Source of the DNA: Desulfatibacillum aliphaticivorans DSM 15576
GTDB taxonomy: Bacteria; Desulfobacterota; Desulfobacteria; Desulfobacterales; Desulfatibacillaceae
Reading direction: 5' to 3'
Assembly: GCF_000429905.1 (NCBI RefSeq)
Contig: NZ_AUCT01000010.1
Coordinates: forward strand, 62,001-126,000
DNA length: 64,000 bases
Below the pieces are notes generated by a model that was given only the letters and a program-made list of their open reading frames with translations, was not told where the DNA came from and did no database searches. Below are positions 48,471 to 57,822 of the stretch, piece after piece (within the stretch, counting starts at the first letter, position 1; each line of letters opens with the position of its first letter). The position numbers and the translations under genes were made by a program.

Positions 48471-48554
48471 TGTGAAATAGGTCATATTGTAGCAGTAACG
48501 CATTTCACAGATTATTTTCAGAACTGTGTTAATATAAGGGTGATTCATTTCACA
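48471..48554. promoter_or_regulatory. ATTTCACA repeats upstream of the histidine kinase
   Basis: TGTGAAAT at 48471-48478, ATTTCACA at 48502-48509 and again at 48547-48554. The first two form an inverted repeat. They lie in the 207-bp gap between the HD-GYP gene and the kinase gene and could be a regulator site. Confidence 0.4.
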
Positions 48555-48664
48555 AATATCGATCCGAGCCACCTGACGACGCGGATTTTCCCGGCGGACT
48601 AAAGAGTTCGGCAACCCTGCTTTATGCATATAATGGCGGGCAATCATCTTTTTGTATTGGTGTA

Positions 48665-50125
48665 ATGGGAACAGATCCTGAAAAAACTGCCAACAATTCC
48701 GGCCATGCCGACGGGCTTTCCAGAGCGGGAAGAGGAAGGACCGCCGGGCAGTTAGCCAGGAATCTTGGGCTTCAGCATACCTGCGAAATCCTGCGGATTA
48801 CGGATGTGGACGCCATTGTTCGGGAAGGGTTGAAAGGCATCCTGGAGAAATACGCTTCGATCGCCTCTCGGGGCGGGAGCTTGTTTTTGCTGGACGCCAA
48901 GGAACAGGTTTTAAATCTGTCCGTGCGAACCGGGATGGATGACAATCCTCCCCCCTGCGGCGACCAGGTGAAGGTGGGGACGTGTTTGTGCGGTCTGGCT
49001 TTTCAAACCGGCAAGCCAGGCGCCTATGCCTTTGGCCTGGACGATTCAGACCACCTGGACGCCCAGGGTAGGATGTCCGATCACGGAGATCTTTCCATTC
49101 CTCTGGCAGCCAAGGAATTTGGCGCACTGGGCGTTTTACATTTGAGAACGGAAAAAGGCGCTTCCATCCCCCAGGAGGTTATGGACTCCCTGGAAAAGGA
49201 TTGCCAAAAGCTGGCTGACGCCGTATTCAGCGCCCAGGCGGTGGGCAAGCTGACCGTTCACTACAAAAAACTGCAGGAACGGGAAGAGGAGCAAAGCCAG
49301 CGCGTGCATCGGCTTCGCCTGGCCCTGGAGCACGCCAAGCGGGCCAAAAGCGATTTTCTTTCCAGCGTGAGCCACGAGTTGCGCACGCCCTTAAACGCCA
49401 TTTTGGGTTTTTCCCAGGTATTGCAGGAAGAGTATTTCGGCGGCCTGAATACCAAGCAAAAGCAGTATGTCAACGATATTTTGGAATCGGGCAAGCACCT
49501 TTTGGATTTGATCAACGACATTCTGGACCTTTCCAGGGTGGAGTCCGGGGAAATGAAGCTGGAGGTGGAGCCTCTGCTGATTTCCTTTATTCTGGAGAGC
49601 AGTTTGCATCTCATCAGGGAAAAAGCGTTCAAACACGGTATAGAGATCACTGTGGACGTTTCGGACGAAATAAGGGAAATGGCCATACTGGCGGACCACA
49701 CCAAATTAAAACAGATCCTTTTCAATCTGTTATCCAATGCCGCAAAATTCACCCCGGACAACGGCGCCATCTGCGTGGGCGCCAGGGTGATTCATGATCC
49801 TGTGGACGGGAGGGGAGGTTCCCAGGATCTGGACGATAATCCAGGATGGATTGAAGTGTTTGTGCGGGATTCGGGAATAGGCATAGAAGGAGACGACAAG
49901 AAGCGGGTATTTGACGATTTTTACCAGGTCAGTGCAGGCCTTTCCGGCAAGACGCCGGGTACAGGCTTGGGTCTTCCCCTGGCGAAGCGTTTGGTAGAGT
50001 TGCACGGGGGAAGAATTTGGGTGGAAAGTGAAGGCAGACATCAAGGGAGCTGCTTTGTGTTCACGCTTCCCATAGGCATTTGCCCATGGGCTGGCGGGGA
50101 AGAAGCGCAGTCTGCCGCCGGATAG
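48665..50125 (+). CDS. GAF-domain sensor histidine kinase
   Basis: The 486-residue protein has a GAF domain (about 40-185; GTCLCGLAFQTGKPGAY), a short coiled coil, a HisKA domain with phosphorylated histidine in SSVSHELRTPLNAILGF, and an ATPase domain (N box SNAAKFTPDNG, GTGLGLPLAKRLVELHGG). No membrane segments, so cytosolic. It may phosphorylate the HD-GYP regulator upstream and the single receiver downstream. The ATP lid and both glycine boxes are intact. Confidence 0.93.
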   Translation: MGTDPEKTANNSGHADGLSRAGRGRTAGQLARNLGLQHTCEILRITDVDAIVREGLKGILEKYASIASRGGSLFLLDAKEQVLNLSVRTGMDDNPPPCGDQVKVGTCLCGLAFQTGKPGAYAFGLDDSDHLDAQGRMSDHGDLSIPLAAKEFGALGVLHLRTEKGASIPQEVMDSLEKDCQKLADAVFSAQAVGKLTVHYKKLQEREEEQSQRVHRLRLALEHAKRAKSDFLSSVSHELRTPLNAILGFSQVLQEEYFGGLNTKQKQYVNDILESGKHLLDLINDILDLSRVESGEMKLEVEPLLISFILESSLHLIREKAFKHGIEITVDVSDEIREMAILADHTKLKQILFNLLSNAAKFTPDNGAICVGARVIHDPVDGRGGSQDLDDNPGWIEVFVRDSGIGIEGDDKKRVFDDFYQVSAGLSGKTPGTGLGLPLAKRLVELHGGRIWVESEGRHQGSCFVFTLPIGICPWAGGEEAQSAAG

Positions 50126-50179
50126 AAGCAATTTGCAGGATTCGCCTTAATCCGCAGCTTGACCGGGGGATGGAAGAGT

Positions 50180-50569
50180 ATGGAAAAAAAAGTGTTGGTC
50201 GTGGAGGATTCCGAGACAAATAGAGTCCTTCTTCATGATCTTTTGGAAAAGGTTTGTTATTGCTCCGTGTCCGTGGCCGTCAACGGCAAACAGGGCCTGG
50301 AAATGGCCCAGGCGGACCTGCCGGACCTCATCCTCATGGATTTGGGCCTTCCGGTTCTGGACGGCATGGAGGCGACGAAAATCCTGAAGTCGGACGCCAA
50401 AACAGGGAGCATTCCCATCATTGCATTGACCGGATTCGTCTCCAATGAAGATGAAGAGCGAATGATGGATGCCGGGTTTGACGGTTTTTTACCCAAGCCC
50501 TTTGACGTGCGCAAACTGCTGGACAAGGTGTGCCTGTATCTGACCGCCAGAGAAAATCTTCAGTTTTAA
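50180..50569 (+). CDS. Single-domain response regulator (CheY/DivK-like)
   Basis: ATG 50180 after GGAAGAG is preferred over an upstream TTG. The 129-residue protein contains only a receiver domain: VVEDSETNRVLLHDL, phosphorylated aspartate in LILMDLGLPVLDGM, and lysine in LPKPFDVRKLL. It has no output domain, so it acts as phospho-relay or by protein binding. It is 54 bp past the kinase gene and presumably its partner. Confidence 0.93.
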   Translation: MEKKVLVVEDSETNRVLLHDLLEKVCYCSVSVAVNGKQGLEMAQADLPDLILMDLGLPVLDGMEATKILKSDAKTGSIPIIALTGFVSNEDEERMMDAGFDGFLPKPFDVRKLLDKVCLYLTARENLQF

Positions 50570-50682
50570 GGCTGCATGATCCCTTTTAAGCGCTATCGGA
50601 ACCATAGCATTTTCACCCACAGCCGACGCCCTCTAAAGCTCTCCCTGACCTGATTTTTCCACTGCATTAAGGAGGGGCCGTC

Positions 50683-51132
50683 ATGCGAAAAATCCATACG
50701 CAAATTGTTATTAACGCTTCTGCAGAGCTTGTATGGTCCATACTGACGGATTTAGCCGGGTATGGGGAATGGAATCCGTTTATTCTGGAGTCTGCAGGGC
50801 GTCCCGCCCTTGGCGCCAGGTTGACCTGCCGTCCCAGGATGCCCGGGACAAACCGCATTTTGACGTTTCATCCCAAGGTCACCCGCTGCGCTCCTCAAAA
50901 AATATTCGCCTGGAAAGGCGGCGTTTTGTTTCCCGGCCTGGCTGACGGAGAGCATATTTTTGAAATCCATCAGCAACCCGATGGAGGCGTTTTGCATGTG
51001 CACAGGCAGGCGTTTTCCGGCCTGCTGTCGCCGTTTATACCCAAGAACGTACTGGAACGCACAAAGACGGGGTTTGAAATGATGAACGAAGCCTTAAAGG
51101 CCAGGGCTGAAAAGAAAGCAGGCGGCGGTTAA
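50683..51132 (+). CDS. SRPBCC (START-like) domain protein
   Basis: The 149-residue protein has the polyketide-cyclase/START fold pattern: INASAELVWSILTDLAGYGE, WNPFI, and C-terminal helix. The family binds hydrophobic ligands; its reaction is unknown. Starts after AAGGAGGG with good spacing. Confidence 0.85.
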   Translation: MRKIHTQIVINASAELVWSILTDLAGYGEWNPFILESAGRPALGARLTCRPRMPGTNRILTFHPKVTRCAPQKIFAWKGGVLFPGLADGEHIFEIHQQPDGGVLHVHRQAFSGLLSPFIPKNVLERTKTGFEMMNEALKARAEKKAGGG

Positions 51133-51319
51133 CTGTTGTTTTTCTTGCCCTCCAAGGGATGGAGGGGTATTATTGCATCATGACGAATACAGGTTGCGAC
51201 CGATATCAAACTGCCGCCCGCTAAGCATTTGGGTTAATAATTTTTTTAAGGCGTGGTTTGATCATTACTTCCGGTTGCGTGAATTTTCCATTTTTTTCTA
51301 TCCTCGGGATCAGTTTTAA

Positions 51320-51967
51320 ATGAATTCCATAGAAAACGAGCATCTCAGACAAAATCTGGAAGACTTTGAGCGAATTAAAAAGGAGCTTGGAAAAATCCCG
51401 GCGCCCCAGAGCGAGCTTATCGCCCAAACGTTCCATAAAGCAAACGTGCAGGATATTGAATATTCGGATAAAAACTACGAGACCCTGAAAAGCATTCAGG
51501 CTTACGAGACTCGAAAGCAGGAATACTTTACCAAATGGCTTAAAAACCAACAAAAGAAGCATGCCGCTTCGGAAGAGGAATTCCAGCACGGGGCGCCTGC
51601 CGAAGAAGAAACCGACGAGGAGACTTCCTTCTTCCTGATTTTGACGGTGGACCTGACCGGGGCCAGGCCGTGGGCCTTCGCCAAGCTGGAAAAAGCCCTT
51701 AACCGCCTGGGTTTCGAAAAACCGTCCGCACAAGACGAACGAAAACAAAAAAGGCTGAAATTTCCCGGCTTCAGCGTATCCGCCAACATATACTCCGCCC
51801 AGGTGATTGTGGAAGATGAAATGGACATGGAGCCGGAAAGGGACCGGATCAACGAGGAAATCAAGGCATTGATGGACAGAGAGCGTGAAAAAGGCTCCAT
51901 GGAAGAATACCGATACATCCTGTTCGTCTCCAAGCAATGGTCCTGGCAAGAGGAAGGGACATCATGA
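51320..51967 (+). CDS. Hypothetical protein with coiled-coil N-terminus
   Basis: A 215-residue protein. The N-terminal half is charged and helical (HLRQNLEDFERIKKELGKIP), the C-terminal half reads ILTVDLTGARPWAFAKLEKA, then YILFVSKQWSWQEE. No family recognised. It lies 19 bp before the PDZ lipoprotein gene, perhaps in one transcript. Confidence 0.7.
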   Translation: MNSIENEHLRQNLEDFERIKKELGKIPAPQSELIAQTFHKANVQDIEYSDKNYETLKSIQAYETRKQEYFTKWLKNQQKKHAASEEEFQHGAPAEEETDEETSFFLILTVDLTGARPWAFAKLEKALNRLGFEKPSAQDERKQKRLKFPGFSVSANIYSAQVIVEDEMDMEPERDRINEEIKALMDREREKGSMEEYRYILFVSKQWSWQEEGTS

Positions 51968-51986
51968 TGACCGGAAAGGAAAGCAT

Positions 51987-52385
51987 ATGAGAACAAAGGC
52001 TTTCTATATACCGTTCTTTACGGTGTTGGCGATTATCGTCCTATTGGGGCTCCCGGCCGTAACCGGCTGCTCCCAGGACCAGAAGTTCGGGGGAATGGGC
52101 CTTAATGTCGGCCAGTTGTTCGACCCCAACGTGTTCAATCACAGAGGCCCCCTGGTCGTTCTGGACGTGCTGGAAGGCATGCCCGCCAAGCGGGTGGGCG
52201 TGGAAAAAGGGGACGTCATCACCCATATCAATAACGAAGCCACCGAAGGCATTGAGTTTGACAAGCTGATCCAGGAGAAAATGCGCGGGCCTGTCGGAGA
52301 ATCCGTCACCTTGACGGTCAAAAGAGCTTCCATGGAGGAAAAACTGATTTTCACCATGACCAGGGTGGCCGTCTCCGGGAATTGA
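51987..52385 (+). CDS. PDZ-domain lipoprotein
   Basis: ATG 51987 follows GGAAAGGA. The 132-residue product has a signal peptide with lipobox PAVTGCSQDQ (cysteine about residue 29), then one PDZ domain (PLVVLDVLEGMPAKRVGVEK, GDVITHINNEATEG, GESVTLTVKRASMEEKL). No protease domain. It probably binds peptides or proteins at the membrane. It overlaps no other gene and is followed closely by the cyclase gene. Confidence 0.85.
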   Translation: MRTKAFYIPFFTVLAIIVLLGLPAVTGCSQDQKFGGMGLNVGQLFDPNVFNHRGPLVVLDVLEGMPAKRVGVEKGDVITHINNEATEGIEFDKLIQEKMRGPVGESVTLTVKRASMEEKLIFTMTRVAVSGN

Positions 52386-52389
52386 TTTT

Positions 52390-53031
52390 ATGCAAGTGAT
52401 TGACCTGTCCCATCCCATGACACCGGAAATGCCTGTTTTTCCCGGCGACCCCAGCCCGGAAATCAGGGTCGTCGCCAGCTTGGAAAATGAAGGCTATGTG
52501 GAGCGCCTTTTGACCCTGTCCTCCCACACGGGCACGCATGTGGACGCTCCCGCTCATATTTCGCCCCATGGAAAAACCTTAGACGCCCTGCCCCCGGAGG
52601 CCTTTTGCGGCCAGGGAGAGGTTGTGGACTGCCGGCCCCTCGGTTCCAAGCCTATCAGCCTGGGTTTTCTCAAACAATCGGGGTGCATGAGCAGGCCCGT
52701 GGATTTTATTCTGCTATACACGGGCTGGGACGCTTTTTGGGGCGGGGAAAAGTATTTTTCCGGATTTCCCGTTTTAACGCCTGAGGCCGCCGAGTGGCTT
52801 ATCCAGGCGCCCATCAAAGGCGTGGGCGTGGACGCTCTATCCATGGACCCCATTGATTCCGAAAATCTGCCGGTGCACAATATCCTGCTGGGACAAAGCG
52901 TGCTGATTATCGAAAACCTGGCCAACCTGGGAAAATTGCCGGCCAGGGATTTTTTCTTCAGTTGCCTTCCCCTTCCTATCGAACAGGGCGACGGCTCGCC
53001 CGTCAGGGCCGCAGCCATAATCGGCCTTTAA
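52390..53031 (+). CDS. Cyclase-family (kynurenine formamidase-like) metal hydrolase
   Basis: The 213-residue protein has the family signature SSHTGTHVDAPAHISPHG (HxGTHxDxPxH) which binds a metal ion, and a C-terminal VGVDALSMDPIDSENLPVHN. The family includes kynurenine formamidase and isatin hydrolase; the substrate here is not known. It starts 4 bp after the PDZ gene. Confidence 0.88.
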   Translation: MQVIDLSHPMTPEMPVFPGDPSPEIRVVASLENEGYVERLLTLSSHTGTHVDAPAHISPHGKTLDALPPEAFCGQGEVVDCRPLGSKPISLGFLKQSGCMSRPVDFILLYTGWDAFWGGEKYFSGFPVLTPEAAEWLIQAPIKGVGVDALSMDPIDSENLPVHNILLGQSVLIIENLANLGKLPARDFFFSCLPLPIEQGDGSPVRAAAIIGL

Positions 53032-53396
53032 CGCATAGCCTTGCAAATCGCGCTTCACCTTTTTGAAAACATGTTTTCGCTTCTTGAATAAAGCAAATCC
53101 CCTTTAAACCTCCTGGCGCCTTGCAAACCAGGGTCATTCTATATTATCATACTCTTGCTGGGACGCTGGAAAAGCGGGAATGCATGCCGTTATTCCCGGC
53201 GCTTCCCCAAGCATGTAGGACGCCACTTCAATTGGAATATGAAAGACGGCTCGCTGATGAGGGCGGCGGGTCCGGCGGACGAGTCAGTCGTCCCCTTTAA
53301 GTCGATTCATGTTCCTCCTTGTCTGAAAAGGCTGTTTTAAAAAGCGGAGTTTTATAAAAGGCAGCTTTTTACGTCTGCTAAACGGAGGTCGGCTGT
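53032..53396. other. Gene-free stretch, no RNA recognised
   Basis: No coding frame with a ribosome site is seen. It contains AT-rich runs (TTCTATATTATCATAC near 53137) that may hold a promoter for the next gene, and a GC-rich part near 53240-53300. A weak resemblance to a hammerhead core (CTGATGAG) was judged insufficient. The last 45 bp have GGAGG before the TPR gene. Confidence 0.5.
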
Positions 53397-55265
53397 ATGC
53401 CTCATTCACGCTCAAAATCCATTCCCCTGAAAAAGTTCCTCCTATGCGCTCTTTTTTGCATTCTATTCCCCGCCTTAGCCGGCGCCGCCGCTTTTGAACT
53501 GCAAAGCAAGCCGGAAGAATTCGGCATGTATATTTTAAGGGATGGGACCTACATCCCGTTGGAGCAGACCCGGATTCAGTACTCCCGAACCTGGTACCCC
53601 ATCACCTTCACCAACTCGCGCATGGCGGTCTGCCATCTTTCCGAACTGGATGAAGAGGCGCCCATATCCGCGAAAATGGAAAAGGACGACGTCCTGGTCA
53701 TTTATTTTCCGGGCGCCGGGGGCCACCGGTGGTTTTTCGCCTCCATATTTTATTTTTCCGAATACAGCTTCAGAGGCCGGGCTTCGTACAGAATCAACCG
53801 GCGGCCCGAAGGCTGGTACGCAGGCTTCATAACCATGGGCACTTCGGAGGAAGTGGCGGCCCTCATGGGGGAGAGCACTGCGGACAACTACCATTTTGAA
53901 GGCGGAAATATTAAGGACGATGAAATTTTATATAAAGAGGATGATCTTATAGCTGCCAGGATTTCCCCGGACAAAACCATTCCAGCGTCCAAATACGTGA
54001 TCACAGCCTTGGATTACACCTTCACCGAGCAATCCCGGGGCCGGGAAATTCAGGAGCAATTGCCCCAGAGCGGATATCTGCTGGAATTCCCCTATATTGA
54101 AAAGACGCCCGACTTCTCCGCCAGGAGGGATAGAATCCGGCGGGCCAATGACGAAAGAAGCAAGCTCTACATCGTCACCCGCAAGTATTTTGACCTGGCG
54201 CCCGACGAAGTGCTGCATACCGGAATATTCATCGATAAAAGCTGCAAGGTCTATTTCAGCTCCCAGGAGGATTTCCGCATTGTCACCGCCGCCGACGAAT
54301 GGCTGGAAAAGGCCTATTGGCCCAAGGGATTCACCTTCGCCCGGGATTACGTCCGGGTGCGGGACTTGAATATGAAGGCCCACCGGGTGGAAAACCGGGG
54401 CTTTTCCCTGTTGTACGAAAAAACCGAAGCCGGGACCGAAGTGCGGCTCATGGGCATGAAAAGCGGCTCTCGGGTGGGGGTTTCCTACAGCCCCATGTTC
54501 GCTTACGACACGGAGTACGAAAAGCACGTGGAAGCAGGCTGGGAAGCCTATCGCAACGACAAGTTCGCCAGGGCGGAGGAGGAGTTCAACGCGGCCCTGG
54601 AGGTATTGCCCGACTATCCAAAGGCATTGGCCGCCCTGACCTATTTGTACGCCAATGCAAAGGACTCCGCAGTGAAGGATCCTAAGAAGAGCCTGAAAAT
54701 TGCGGAAAAAGTCCTTAAATTCCGGCCTTGCTATCCTTATGTGTGGGACGCAGCCAGCGCCGCCTACTATGAAAACGGAGACCTGGACAAAGCCCTGGAA
54801 TGCCAGGATAACGCCTACGGCAAATACAGCAGCCCGCCAAAGTCTTATATCGAAAAAACCGCGGAATACCGCGCCTTGCGCGCCCAGTTTCAGGACGCCA
54901 AAACGCTTTACCGCCAGGAACGGTATGTTGAGGCCATTAAAATCCTGCAAGAGACTCTGGAAAAAATGCCTCAATATGTGGACGCCCTGGATTTGTTCGC
55001 CAGAATTCTGTCCACCGCCAAAGACCCCAAGTTCATTAGTCCGGCCATGGCCATAAAATACGCGGAAGTCGCCTACGCCCTGGCCCCGGAAAAGCCGTCC
55101 GTCCTGGACACCGTGGCGGAATGCCTTTATGCTTCAGGGGACCTGAAGGGCGCCCTGCAATTTGCGCAAAAAGCCCGTTACTACGACTTGAGCGCCCCTT
55201 ATTATCAAAGGCAGGTTGAACGTTTTTCCCTGCTTTTGGACAGAGCCCGAAACAATCAGCAATAG
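53397..55265 (+). CDS. Secreted TPR protein, unknown
   Basis: The 622-residue protein has a signal peptide (KKFLLCALFCILFPALAGA), a long unique region (about 35-370) and four or more TPR repeats in the C-terminal 230 residues (YEKHVEAGWEAYRNDKFARA, EEFNAALEVLPDYPKALAAL, and GDLDKALECQDNAYGKYS). No export motif besides the signal sequence is seen. It is probably periplasmic or outer-membrane associated. The ATG follows GGAGG. Confidence 0.75.
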   Translation: MPHSRSKSIPLKKFLLCALFCILFPALAGAAAFELQSKPEEFGMYILRDGTYIPLEQTRIQYSRTWYPITFTNSRMAVCHLSELDEEAPISAKMEKDDVLVIYFPGAGGHRWFFASIFYFSEYSFRGRASYRINRRPEGWYAGFITMGTSEEVAALMGESTADNYHFEGGNIKDDEILYKEDDLIAARISPDKTIPASKYVITALDYTFTEQSRGREIQEQLPQSGYLLEFPYIEKTPDFSARRDRIRRANDERSKLYIVTRKYFDLAPDEVLHTGIFIDKSCKVYFSSQEDFRIVTAADEWLEKAYWPKGFTFARDYVRVRDLNMKAHRVENRGFSLLYEKTEAGTEVRLMGMKSGSRVGVSYSPMFAYDTEYEKHVEAGWEAYRNDKFARAEEEFNAALEVLPDYPKALAALTYLYANAKDSAVKDPKKSLKIAEKVLKFRPCYPYVWDAASAAYYENGDLDKALECQDNAYGKYSSPPKSYIEKTAEYRALRAQFQDAKTLYRQERYVEAIKILQETLEKMPQYVDALDLFARILSTAKDPKFISPAMAIKYAEVAYALAPEKPSVLDTVAECLYASGDLKGALQFAQKARYYDLSAPYYQRQVERFSLLLDRARNNQQ

Positions 55266-55281
55266 GAAGGAAGGCGGCCTT

Positions 55282-56061
55282 ATGGGCCTTAACGAAAAGG
55301 AACTGAAAGAGCTTAAAGAAGCCAAACGCCTGCTGGAAAATCCCGGCCTGGCGGTCAAGTTGACCAACGCCCTTGGCGCTCCCATCGAGCAAGGCTTTAA
55401 TATGCTGCCGAAAAAAATGGGGGGCGCGGTGAAAATCGCCACCAAGACGGCTTTGGAAAAAGCCGTGGGCGCCGCGGTCATGACCATGAATCAGGATTCA
55501 CAGCCCAAGGCGTCCAATTTTTTTCATAAAGCGGCCGCAGCCGCCTCCGGAGCCGCCGGCGGCGCATTCGGCCTGGCCGCCCTATCCATAGAGCTGCCCA
55601 TTTCCACGGTCATCATGTTTCGCTCCATCATGGATATCGCCCGGGAAAACGGCGAAAATATTAGGTCTCCCTCCACTCTGGCGGCCGGCCTGGAGGTTTT
55701 CGCCTTGGGAGGCCCCAACAAAGACGACGACGCCGGGGAAACCGGATATTACGCCGTGCGGACGGCTTTGTCCCGGACCGTGGGGGAGGCGGTGGAATAT
55801 CTTGCCAGAAAGGGGGCTGTGGACGGGACCGCTCCGGCCTTGGTGCGTCTTATTTCAACCATAGCCTCCCGGTTCGGCATAGTCGTCTCCGAAAAAGCCG
55901 CCGCCTCGGCCATTCCCATCATTGGCGCCGCGGGCGGAAGCCTGGTTAATACGCTTTTCATGGACCATTTCCAATGCATGGCCAAGGGGCATTTCACGGT
56001 CAGGCGCCTGGAACGAACGCACGGCAAAGAGGAGATTAAGCGCCTTTACGACCAATTATAG
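55282..56061 (+). CDS. EcsC-family protein
   Basis: ATG 55282 follows GGAAGGAAGG. The 259-residue protein has the EcsC pattern of glycine/alanine-rich hydrophobic helices (AAAAASGAAGGAFGLAALSI, STVIMFRSIMDIARENGEN, FALGGPNK-like) and PIIGAAGGSLVNTLFMDHFQ. EcsC family members are membrane-associated and linked to protein secretion in Bacillus by name only; the reaction is unknown. It lies 16 bp after the TPR gene. Confidence 0.85.
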   Translation: MGLNEKELKELKEAKRLLENPGLAVKLTNALGAPIEQGFNMLPKKMGGAVKIATKTALEKAVGAAVMTMNQDSQPKASNFFHKAAAAASGAAGGAFGLAALSIELPISTVIMFRSIMDIARENGENIRSPSTLAAGLEVFALGGPNKDDDAGETGYYAVRTALSRTVGEAVEYLARKGAVDGTAPALVRLISTIASRFGIVVSEKAAASAIPIIGAAGGSLVNTLFMDHFQCMAKGHFTVRRLERTHGKEEIKRLYDQL

Positions 56062-56088
56062 CAACGATGATAATTCAGAAAGGTTGGC

Positions 56089-56763
56089 ATGAAGCATTCA
56101 AAAAAGAGGGTGTACTGCTCCGGGCCGTTGTTCTGCCCCGAAGAGCAGTGGGGGATGAAAGCGATTGCAGACGTTTTGGAAAAGGCGGGATACGACACCT
56201 TCCTGCCCCAACGGGACGGCCTGGAAAAATACGTCATGGGCCTGGCCAACGATCCCAGGGTGACCAACAAAATGTTCCGGCGCATCAATAAATTCGTAAA
56301 CCGGGCCATATTCTCCGTGGACGTGTATCAAATCATTGAAGGCTGCGATTACCTGGTTTTTAATATGAACGGCAGAACCCCGGACGAAGGCGGCGTGGTG
56401 GAAACCGGCATAGCCTTCGCCGTGCAAAAGCCCCTGGTCATCTATAAAAAGGATTACCGCACCAAGTTCAACGGCAGCGACAACTCCATGCTCACGGGCC
56501 TGACCTATACCTTTTCCACCGTAGGGCAAATGGAGCGAATCCCCGCGGAACTGGAAAAGGTCGCCGCCAGCCTGGAATCCTTGGGGCCCAATCCTTATTC
56601 GGGAAACGGAGTCCCGCCCCATATGCAAAAGGTGCTGTCCTTCGGCAAAAAGGTCTGGAAATTCTTGGGCGTGGTCAACTTCTTTGAGGCGGACGATGAA
56701 AAACGCCTGGATCTTCTGGACCAAATCGCCGCCATGAGCAAGGAAGCGCCTGGGTTTGCGTGA
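56089..56763 (+). CDS. Nucleoside 2-deoxyribosyltransferase-like protein
   Basis: The 224-residue protein reads KRVYCSGPLFCPEEQWGMKA, then EGCDYLVFNMNGRTPDEGGV and VETGIAFAVQKPLVIYKKDY, the nucleoside 2-deoxyribosyltransferase (DRTG) family with the catalytic glutamate in ETGIA. It would exchange or cleave deoxynucleoside bases. It has a C-terminal helical tail of about 50 residues. Starts after AAAGG. Confidence 0.85.
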   Translation: MKHSKKRVYCSGPLFCPEEQWGMKAIADVLEKAGYDTFLPQRDGLEKYVMGLANDPRVTNKMFRRINKFVNRAIFSVDVYQIIEGCDYLVFNMNGRTPDEGGVVETGIAFAVQKPLVIYKKDYRTKFNGSDNSMLTGLTYTFSTVGQMERIPAELEKVAASLESLGPNPYSGNGVPPHMQKVLSFGKKVWKFLGVVNFFEADDEKRLDLLDQIAAMSKEAPGFA

Positions 56764-56795
56764 TTTTCATGGCTGCGCCCCTTGTTTTTGGGTGG

Positions 56796-56821
56796 CCCAG
56801 GCAAGGCTTTTTTTGCCTGGG
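56796..56821 (+). terminator. Terminator after the deoxyribosyltransferase gene
   Basis: CCCAGGCAA (56796-56804) pairs with TTGCCTGGG (56813-56821) around GGCTTTTT; a second stem GTTGC/GCAAC follows. Confidence 0.75.
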
Positions 56822-56902
56822 TTGCTTTAGCAACAAAAGGTGCGGCCTGGAGTGCTTGAAGGAATTAGGCAAGGCTGGCGGGCGGATGGTCCTCATCGAG
56901 AT

Positions 56903-56932
56903 CTCGTTCCCATGCTGTGAGTGGGAATGCAT
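56903..56932. repeat. REP-like palindrome in the host region
   Basis: CTCGTTCCCATGCTGTGAG then TGGGAATGCAT; the only copy outside the prophage. It shows that the family is chromosomal, not phage-specific. Confidence 0.85.
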
Positions 56933-57020
56933 ATGGAACTATTCGAAATCTATATGTTTAAATAGCAGAGATATTATCCCGACTCCTTTGGCTTCCATCG
57001 CTGCATGGTTTGAAATACGA

Positions 57021-57057
57021 GTGCTTCGCACCCCGGCAGGATACTGCTCTGCCGGGG
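57021..57057 (+). repeat. Dispersed repeat, copy 2
   Basis: GTGCTTCGCACCCCGGCAGG, then ATACTGCTCTGCCGGGG; matches 43647-43680. The stem CCCCGGCAG/CTGCCGGGG is perfect here. Confidence 0.8.
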
Positions 57058-57111
57058 CTACCCATCCTCATCGGCGGTCCAGGCAAAGCGCCATGCCGCC
57101 TCGCCCGGCAG

Positions 57112-57822
57112 TTACATCTTCATCCACTGCTCCGGGTCGTCAAAGCCTGCTTGGAATTCTTTAACGGCGCCGTGTTTCAGGATTCTGCCTTTTTCCATAA
57201 AATACACGTTCAAATCTTCCCCCAGGCTCATGGCCATGGAATAATTCTGCTCCACCAATAGAATGGTCACGCCGTCCTGCCTGAGCCTGCGCAGGATGCC
57301 GGCCGTCTCGTCCACCAGAATCGGCATCAATCCTTCCGTAGGTTCATCCACCAGCATCAATTGGGGCTTGGACACCAGACCGCGGGCTATGGCAAGCATC
57401 TGCTGCTCGCCGCCCGAAAGGCTGCCGGCTTGCTGCCCCAGTCTTTCCTTGAGTCTGGGAAAATAGTCAAAAACCCGTTCAAGGCTTTCATGGCGATTCA
57501 ATTTTTTCTTATGGGCCAGCATGCCCATTTCCAGGTTTTCCAGGACCGAAAGATTGCTGAAAACCTGCCTGTCCTCGGGAATATAGCATATGCCCTGCCG
57601 GGCGATTTTGCAGGGGGACGAGCCTGTAATCGGACGATCTTGGAAGATTATGCGGCCGGAACAGGGAGGCTCCAACCCCATAATGCTTTTCAGCAAAGTG
57701 CTTTTGCCGGCGCCGTTCCTGCCAAGAAGCAGCACGGTTTCCCCGGGCGCCACGCGCAGCGAGACATCCTGCACCGCCGGGCTTTTTCCGTAACAGACCT
57801 GAACCTTGTCGACTATCAGCAC
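57112..57822 (-). CDS. livF: Branched-chain-type ABC transporter ATP-binding protein
   Basis: The 236-residue protein has Walker A LLGRNGAGKSTLLKSI, signature LSGGEQQMLAIARG, Walker B LMLVDEPTEGL and switch histidine replaced by glutamine region (LLVEQN), the LivF pattern. It hydrolyses ATP to drive uptake through LivHM. It overlaps livG by seven bases and is the last gene of the operon. Confidence 0.93.
   Translation of the reverse strand: MLIVDKVQVCYGKSPAVQDVSLRVAPGETVLLLGRNGAGKSTLLKSIMGLEPPCSGRIIFQDRPITGSSPCKIARQGICYIPEDRQVFSNLSVLENLEMGMLAHKKKLNRHESLERVFDYFPRLKERLGQQAGSLSGGEQQMLAIARGLVSKPQLMLVDEPTEGLMPILVDETAGILRRLRQDGVTILLVEQNYSMAMSLGEDLNVYFMEKGRILKHGAVKEFQAGFDDPEQWMKM

Larger units (their letters stand above)
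56764..57111. other. Gene-free stretch with terminator and dispersed repeats
   Basis: It holds a hairpin terminator (56796-56821), one REP copy (56903-56932) and one dispersed repeat (57021-57057). No gene is supported. Confidence 0.75.

Noticed and set aside
53230..53300. Possible hammerhead ribozyme (CTGATGAG followed by a GC stem)
   Set aside because: The conserved GAAA after stem II and a matching cleavage triplet with stems I and III are not present.
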